NCBI GenBank assembly: GCA_949300325.1
Contig: CASGDQ010000021.1
Span: forward strand, 1 to 64,000
Direction: 5' to 3'
DNA from: an uncultured Spirochaetales bacterium
GTDB lineage: Bacteria > Spirochaetota > Spirochaetia > Sphaerochaetales > Sphaerochaetaceae
DNA: 64,000 nt
This document shows positions 59,671-64,000 of this stretch, piece by piece (the stretch's first letter is position 1; each line of letters opens with the position of its first letter). The notes under the pieces are model-generated. The model worked only from the letters and a program-made list of their open reading frames with translations. It made no database searches and had not been told where the DNA came from. The translations under genes and the position numbers were made by a program.

Positions 59671-61551
59671 ATGCATGCTTTCATGGATAGCCTTGAGGTC
59701 TTATTGGAAAAAGGTGGAATCCGCAAGGATGTTGTCCTGCTTGTTATTTCCGCATTATCTCTTCTTTTAAGCATTTTCAAAGTATTTCCTTTCGGCTTTG
59801 ATACAGCGTGGATCGCGGTGGTCCTTTGCGGCATACCGATCATCCTTGAAGCCATAATAGGCCTTGTCACCAGATTTGATATAAAGGCGGACGTGCTGGT
59901 TTCATTAGCTCTTATCGCCTCTCTTTTCATAGGGGAGACTTTTGCCGCAGGCGAGGTTGCTTTGATAATGCAGCTTGGAAGCCTTTTGGAGGACCTGACG
60001 GTTGCAAAGGCAAGGGCAGGAATCGAGAAATTGGTGAAGCTTGATCCCCAGACTGCGCGCGTGATGAGAGACGGGGAGGAACGCATTGTTGGTGCAATTG
60101 ACGTGAAAGTCGGGGATGTTGTAAGGGTGCTTGCAGGCGAGACTGTTCCGGTAGATGGGATCATCATCAATGGCGAGACCTCGATAAACCAGGCTGTCAT
60201 CACAGGAGAGTCGCTTCCTGTTGATAAAAAAGCGGGAGACGAGGTGTTAAGCGGCAGCGTGAATCAATACGGACCGTTTGATATGAAGGCTTTGAAGGTC
60301 GGCAAGGACAGTTCGATACAGCGTATGATCCGTCTTGTCCAGTCGGCTGATGCCTCAAAGGCGAAGATCGTCGGACTCGCTGACCGTTGGGCCACCTGGG
60401 TGGTGGTTATCGCACTTTCTGCAGCTGCGCTGACCTGGGTTTTTACAGGTGAGATAATTAGATCGGTGACTATTTTGGTCGTATTCTGCCCATGTGCTTT
60501 GGTTCTCGCAACTCCTACTGCAATAATGGCTGCAATAGGCAATGCTGCAAAGCATGGATTCTTGGTCCGCCAAGGCGATGCGCTTGAACGGCTGGCCGGG
60601 GTGAAAAGGATAGCCTTTGATAAGACCGGTACTCTGACATATGGAACTTTGGAGGTCTGCAAAGCCGTTTCTGCAGAAAAAAAGCGCGAGGATGAAATGT
60701 TTTTCCTTGCTGCTTCAATCGAGGCCCTTTCCGAACATCCGATAGCAAAGGCTGTCGTAAAATCATATAAGAAAAATTATAAAAAGACGCTTGCAGAGGC
60801 GGCGGATTTCAAGATGTTTCCTGGACGTGGTGTGCAGGCGTATGCAGATGGAAAGATTGTGCTTGCAGGTAACAATGCATTAATGGATTCTTTTGGCATA
60901 GTGCTGCCGGAAAACATGGCATTAGAGGTGGATAATTGCAGTTTGGAAGGGGAGGCTGTGGTCAATGTTGCTGCAGATGGCATCTATCTTGGCTTTTTAT
61001 CGCTTTCCGATACTCTGCGCCCTGAAAGCAAAGAAATGATCGATTCAATCAAATCTTTCGGATTTGAACCGGTGCTTCTCACAGGGGATAATGGCAAGGT
61101 TGCCTCAAAAGTGGCTGACAGGGTCGGAATAAGGAATATAAGATCGTCATGCCTTCCGGAAGATAAGCTTTCATGGATAGAAGAGAGCAGAAAGAACGGT
61201 CTTGGCGTATGCATGATCGGCGATGGCATAAACGATGCCCCTGCGCTCAAAACGGCCGATGTGGGGATTGCCATGGGCGGCATAGGCAGCGACATAGCGG
61301 TGGAAGCCGCGGATATTGCTTTGGTGGATGACCAGATCGGGCAGCTTCCACATCTTCTGATGCTTTCAAGAAGGATGATGAAGACCATCCGCCTTAATCT
61401 GACGTTCTCCATGGCCCTCAATTTCCTTGCGATTGTTCTGGCGATAACCGGAGTATTGAATCCTGTAGTTGGAGCCCTTGTCCATAATGCAGGCTCTGTT
61501 TTCGTAATAGCCGATTCAGCTTTTCTGCTGAAATGGAAAAAAAAATTATGA
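59671..61551 (+). CDS. Heavy-metal P1B-type ATPase
   Basis: 626 residues from the ATG at 59671 (AATAGGGG upstream); starts further up lie in the promoter. No N-terminal metal-binding domain. Motifs: AVITGESLPVDKKAG (actuator), FCPCALVLATPTA (CPC in the metal-binding helix, about 272), AFDKTGTLTYG (phosphorylated Asp about 316), EALSEHPIAKAVV (HP locus) and GDGINDAPALK. The last helices have LVHNAGSVFVIADS rather than the usual Cu or Zn set, so the metal is open; the CsoR link favours Cu(I). It exports metal across the inner membrane. No copper chaperone gene nearby. Confidence 0.9.
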   Translation: MHAFMDSLEVLLEKGGIRKDVVLLVISALSLLLSIFKVFPFGFDTAWIAVVLCGIPIILEAIIGLVTRFDIKADVLVSLALIASLFIGETFAAGEVALIMQLGSLLEDLTVAKARAGIEKLVKLDPQTARVMRDGEERIVGAIDVKVGDVVRVLAGETVPVDGIIINGETSINQAVITGESLPVDKKAGDEVLSGSVNQYGPFDMKALKVGKDSSIQRMIRLVQSADASKAKIVGLADRWATWVVVIALSAAALTWVFTGEIIRSVTILVVFCPCALVLATPTAIMAAIGNAAKHGFLVRQGDALERLAGVKRIAFDKTGTLTYGTLEVCKAVSAEKKREDEMFFLAASIEALSEHPIAKAVVKSYKKNYKKTLAEAADFKMFPGRGVQAYADGKIVLAGNNALMDSFGIVLPENMALEVDNCSLEGEAVVNVAADGIYLGFLSLSDTLRPESKEMIDSIKSFGFEPVLLTGDNGKVASKVADRVGIRNIRSSCLPEDKLSWIEESRKNGLGVCMIGDGINDAPALKTADVGIAMGGIGSDIAVEAADIALVDDQIGQLPHLLMLSRRMMKTIRLNLTFSMALNFLAIVLAITGVLNPVVGALVHNAGSVFVIADSAFLLKWKKKL

Positions 61552-61634
61552 CATATATGTGTTTTCCAAACAATCAACACATAATCTTCACCATTAAATT
61601 TTTATCAAGTGATAGAGTTAAGCCATAAATTAAT

Positions 61635-61698
61635 AAGGGACATCCGCTTCACCATACTACCCCATGAATAAAATTAGAGGATGTCCCTTCTTTTTTTT
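61635..61698 (+). terminator. Long-loop hairpin with T8 tail
   Basis: A perfect 11-bp stem AAGGGACATCC (61635-61645) and GGATGTCCCTT (61679-61689), a 33-base loop, then C and eight T. It can end the ATPase transcript, but it lies 80 bases after that stop and only 50 before the next gene, so it may also act as an attenuator of the M81 gene. Confidence 0.65.
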
Positions 61699-61746
61699 CC
61701 TCGGATAGACTTGTCTTTGTTATTATTTTTCAAAAGGTGGTTTTTG

Positions 61747-63228
61747 ATGGAAAAAAGAGTTTTCGTCGGTGGTCTTCATCACGAGTCTGATACGTTCAAT
61801 CCGATTACAACAAATATTGATGATATTCATGTCTTGCGGGGAATAGATCTTCTTTGCTCAAAAAATAATGATTCCATCACAGGAATTATTGAGACTCTTG
61901 AAAAAGCTGATATCGATGTAGTTCCCTCTCTTTTTGCCAGAGCGGTCCCGAATGGAGAATGGGATGAGGAATGCTATACAGCCTTGCGTGACGAGCTTCT
62001 TTCGTCTCTTGAAAAAAGCCTTCCTGTAGATGCTGTATGCCTGGCCCTCCATGGTTCGATGAGAGTGCAGGGGATAGGAAAAAGCGAAAGCGACCTTCTT
62101 TTAAAAGTAAGATCGCTCTGTCCTGATATTCCAATAATCTGTTCGCTGGATATGCATGCGACGGTCACTAAGGATATGTTGGAATATGCTGATGGTTTTA
62201 TCGGATACAAATGCGCACCCCATACGGACGAGTATGAAACAGGAGCTTCAGCTGCAAAAATGACGCTTCATGCCTTATCTGGCAGAAAGATCCATATGGC
62301 AGCGGTACGTATACCGCTGCTGATTTCCGGAGAACAGTCAGAGACCAATACGGAACCAATGAAAAGCCTTATCAAAGAATTGAGGCGTCTGGAAATTGAA
62401 AAAGAGAGCGTTATTGCAGCCTCTTACTTTCTCGGATTTCCCTGGGCTGATTCAGGTGATAACGGGGTAGTCTCCCTTGTTTCCGCTTCATCCAAGGACA
62501 AGGCTGAGTCTTCAGCTCTTTATCTTGCAGAATTGTTTTGGTCCTATAGGAATGATTTCGGTTTTTATAGTGAAACGTACGAGCCTGCAGAATGCCTTAA
62601 GAAGGCCAAGGAGAGTATCAGATGTGGTGTGTATCCTGTTATCATCTCTGACAGCGGGGATAATCCCACGGCCGGTTCCAGCCAGGATGTCACGAATTTT
62701 CTGAAGCTGATTTTGCAGGATAAGGAACTCTGCAGCCTCGATCCTCCGTTATGCTGCCAGGCGATATACGATCCTCAGGTGGTTTGTGATGCAGTGGAGA
62801 AAGGAGAGGGGAATATCTTGGATGTTTCGCTGGGTGCTGGTTTTGATAAGAAGACCAGCACTCCGATAAAAGCGAAGGCAAGGGTTATTTCCATTAAGAA
62901 GGATTGGCCTGGATTTTCAGGTGTATCCCTGGCTCTTTTGGATATCGGAGGCATTGACGTGGTGGTAACCGACCGCCATGTAGGCTGCTACGATCCTAAG
63001 ATGATGGAAGCCCTCGGGGTGGATCCTTCTTTTCTCAAGGTGTGCGTTGTCAAACTCGGCTATCTTGAGCCGGAAATACGCGCCATAGCAAAAAGATCTT
63101 TGATGGCGCTTACCGACGGCAGCAGCAACGAGGTGTTTTCACGCCTGAGCTACAAAAACCTTCCCCGTCCGATATTTCCTCTAGATGATAGCTTTCCTTT
63201 TAATCCGTCGATTCTATTTTCCCGCTGA
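61747..63228 (+). CDS. M81-family metallopeptidase (MlrC-like)
   Basis: 493 residues from the ATG at 61747 (AGGTGG upstream; the frame also extends to 61681 through the T tract of the hairpin, which is unlikely). Motifs: VGGLHHESDTFNPI at the N-terminus, CLALHGSMRVQG, CSLDMHATVTKDML and KCAPHTDEYETGASAA (zinc His/Asp), and SDSGDNPTAGSSQDVT. MlrC-like proteins hydrolyse peptides or amides; the original member acts in microcystin breakdown, which is not implied here. Single gene, convergent with purL. Confidence 0.88.
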   Translation: MEKRVFVGGLHHESDTFNPITTNIDDIHVLRGIDLLCSKNNDSITGIIETLEKADIDVVPSLFARAVPNGEWDEECYTALRDELLSSLEKSLPVDAVCLALHGSMRVQGIGKSESDLLLKVRSLCPDIPIICSLDMHATVTKDMLEYADGFIGYKCAPHTDEYETGASAAKMTLHALSGRKIHMAAVRIPLLISGEQSETNTEPMKSLIKELRRLEIEKESVIAASYFLGFPWADSGDNGVVSLVSASSKDKAESSALYLAELFWSYRNDFGFYSETYEPAECLKKAKESIRCGVYPVIISDSGDNPTAGSSQDVTNFLKLILQDKELCSLDPPLCCQAIYDPQVVCDAVEKGEGNILDVSLGAGFDKKTSTPIKAKARVISIKKDWPGFSGVSLALLDIGGIDVVVTDRHVGCYDPKMMEALGVDPSFLKVCVVKLGYLEPEIRAIAKRSLMALTDGSSNEVFSRLSYKNLPRPIFPLDDSFPFNPSILFSR

Positions 63229-63229
63229 T

Positions 63230-64000
63230 TCAGGAGAAATAGTTTACAGCTCCCTTGAAGAATTTTATTCCTGAAGAAGATGATACGTTCTTGTATAGCC
63301 CGTTTCTGCATCGCTCGATATGCCCCATGCGGCCGAATACTTTCCCGTCGGGGCTTGTGATGCCTTCAACCGCCATATCGGAACCGTTTGCATTATACAG
63401 CCCGTCCATGGTCGCATTTCCATCCAGATCTACATATTGCGTTGCAATTTGATTATTTCTGATAAGCTTCTCAAGCAGGGCTGGAGCAGCAACGAATCTT
63501 CCTTCGCCGTGGCTGATAGGGACCATCTGCACTTCTCCGGGCTCATAGCAGCTGAGCCAGGGTGATATGGTGGAGGAGATGCGGGTCGGCACCAGGCGCG
63601 ACACATGGCGTCCTATCGTGTTGAACGTGAGGGTGGGGCTGAAGGGGCCTGCATCCCTGAATTCACCGTATGGCACAAGCCCGAGTTTTATAAGGGCCTG
63701 GAAGCCGTTGCAGATCCCGCCTATGAGCCCGTCGCGATTTTTTAACAAATTATCGATCTCTTCCATGATATCCCCGTTTCTCAAAAAGGCCGTGATGAAT
63801 TTCCCCGATCCGTCCGGTTCATCCGCACCTGAAAAGCCTCCGGGAATAAATAGTATGTTTGAAGAGGAGAGTTCCTTTTTAAATCCCTCTATGCTCTTTT
63901 TCAGGCTCTCAGGATTGAGGTTGTTGATTACATAAACCATCGGATCTGCGCCTGCATCCTTCCATGCGCGCTTTGAATCGTACTCGCAGTTTGTGCCGGG
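63230..64000 (-). CDS. purL: Phosphoribosylformylglycinamidine synthase, C-terminal glutaminase part (runs off right edge)
   Basis: At least 256 residues; the frame stays open to the window edge (first residues PGTNCEYDSKRAWKDAGADP), so an ATG at 63940 is internal. Glutaminase motifs: FIPGGFSGADEPDGSGKF, GGICNGFQALIKLG (nucleophile Cys) and PISHGEGRFVA (His/Glu). These belong to the large single-chain PurL of Clostridia, Bacteroidetes and spirochaetes (about 1,250 residues), in which the ammonia made here is passed to the synthase domain for the fourth step of purine synthesis. A separate PurQ is less likely because of the length and loop type. Confidence 0.88.
   Translation of the reverse strand, partial: PGTNCEYDSKRAWKDAGADPMVYVINNLNPESLKKSIEGFKKELSSSNILFIPGGFSGADEPDGSGKFITAFLRNGDIMEEIDNLLKNRDGLIGGICNGFQALIKLGLVPYGEFRDAGPFSPTLTFNTIGRHVSRLVPTRISSTISPWLSCYEPGEVQMVPISHGEGRFVAAPALLEKLIRNNQIATQYVDLDGNATMDGLYNANGSDMAVEGITSPDGKVFGRMGHIERCRNGLYKNVSSSSGIKFFKGAVNYFS

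Noticed and set aside
61664-61708. Leader peptide with four Phe codons in the long-loop hairpin
   Set aside because: The Phe run simply reads the T tract; there is no ribosome site before the ATG.

Overview
The window reads as a chromosomal segment of a host-associated spirochaete, most likely Sphaerochaetaceae or a relative of Treponema. Supports seen in the sequence are: exported binding proteins with the short signal peptides ending in FVFA or GVFA that are common in that group; an outer-membrane barrel ending in Phe; type III glutamine synthetase; a carbon-starvation transporter; a YesMN-type two-component system; a tripartite tricarboxylate transporter; and a large PurL with a fused glutaminase. 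This assignment is inference. No rRNA, tRNA, CRISPR array or insertion sequence was recognised.

Layout. 1-1394 is gene-poor and unlike the rest. It holds two long G/C homopolymers, one inside the first codons of a gene that runs off the left edge and one between the -35 and -10 of a promoter for a 43-residue peptide, together with decayed gene remnants. 1395-2345 is pspA-pspC under a textbook sigma-54 promoter. 2434-8688 holds housekeeping genes: rsmI, a TrmH-like methylase, a Lon-family protease, Nif3, lspA and a glycosidase-like propeller protein. 8769-13684 holds cstA and glnN, divergent around a perfect inverted repeat, then a TauE-type exporter. 13685-20827 holds an M18 aminopeptidase, a membrane/outer-membrane pair, metK, and ilvA-HAD-TetR. 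20832-26809 holds a LysR regulator divergent from a split chromate-type transporter, a zinc-ribbon/DUF5685/DnaJ cassette, glpQ and a nitroreductase. 27064-31487 holds ftsH, lnt and mgtC. 31601-38567 is a sugar ABC operon with two homologous binding proteins, convergent with yesM-yesN. 38709-45293 holds an MFS carrier, an oxidoreductase, a MATE pump, glgA, an MBL enzyme and a VOC protein. 45527-51174 is a DUF3798/DUF6672 ABC transporter. 51293-59189 looks like one eight-gene operon: PP2C phosphatase, TctCBA, MBL hydrolase, phosphohexomutase, DeoR and MgtC. 59317-61551 is CsoR plus a metal P-type ATPase with its operator. The window ends with an M81 peptidase and the 3' part of purL.

How parts work together. 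Three carbon-uptake systems (ABC with YesMN, DUF3798 ABC, TTT) share one architecture: a hairpin directly after the binding-protein gene that probably lets the binding protein be made in excess. Envelope maturation (lspA, lnt), envelope stress (psp, ftsH) and nitrogen/carbon starvation (glnN, cstA) are also represented. Many first-in-operon genes lack a Shine-Dalgarno site and have a -10 box 6-8 bases before the start codon, so leaderless mRNAs appear common. All functional calls rest on motif and family recognition by eye; no searches were run.
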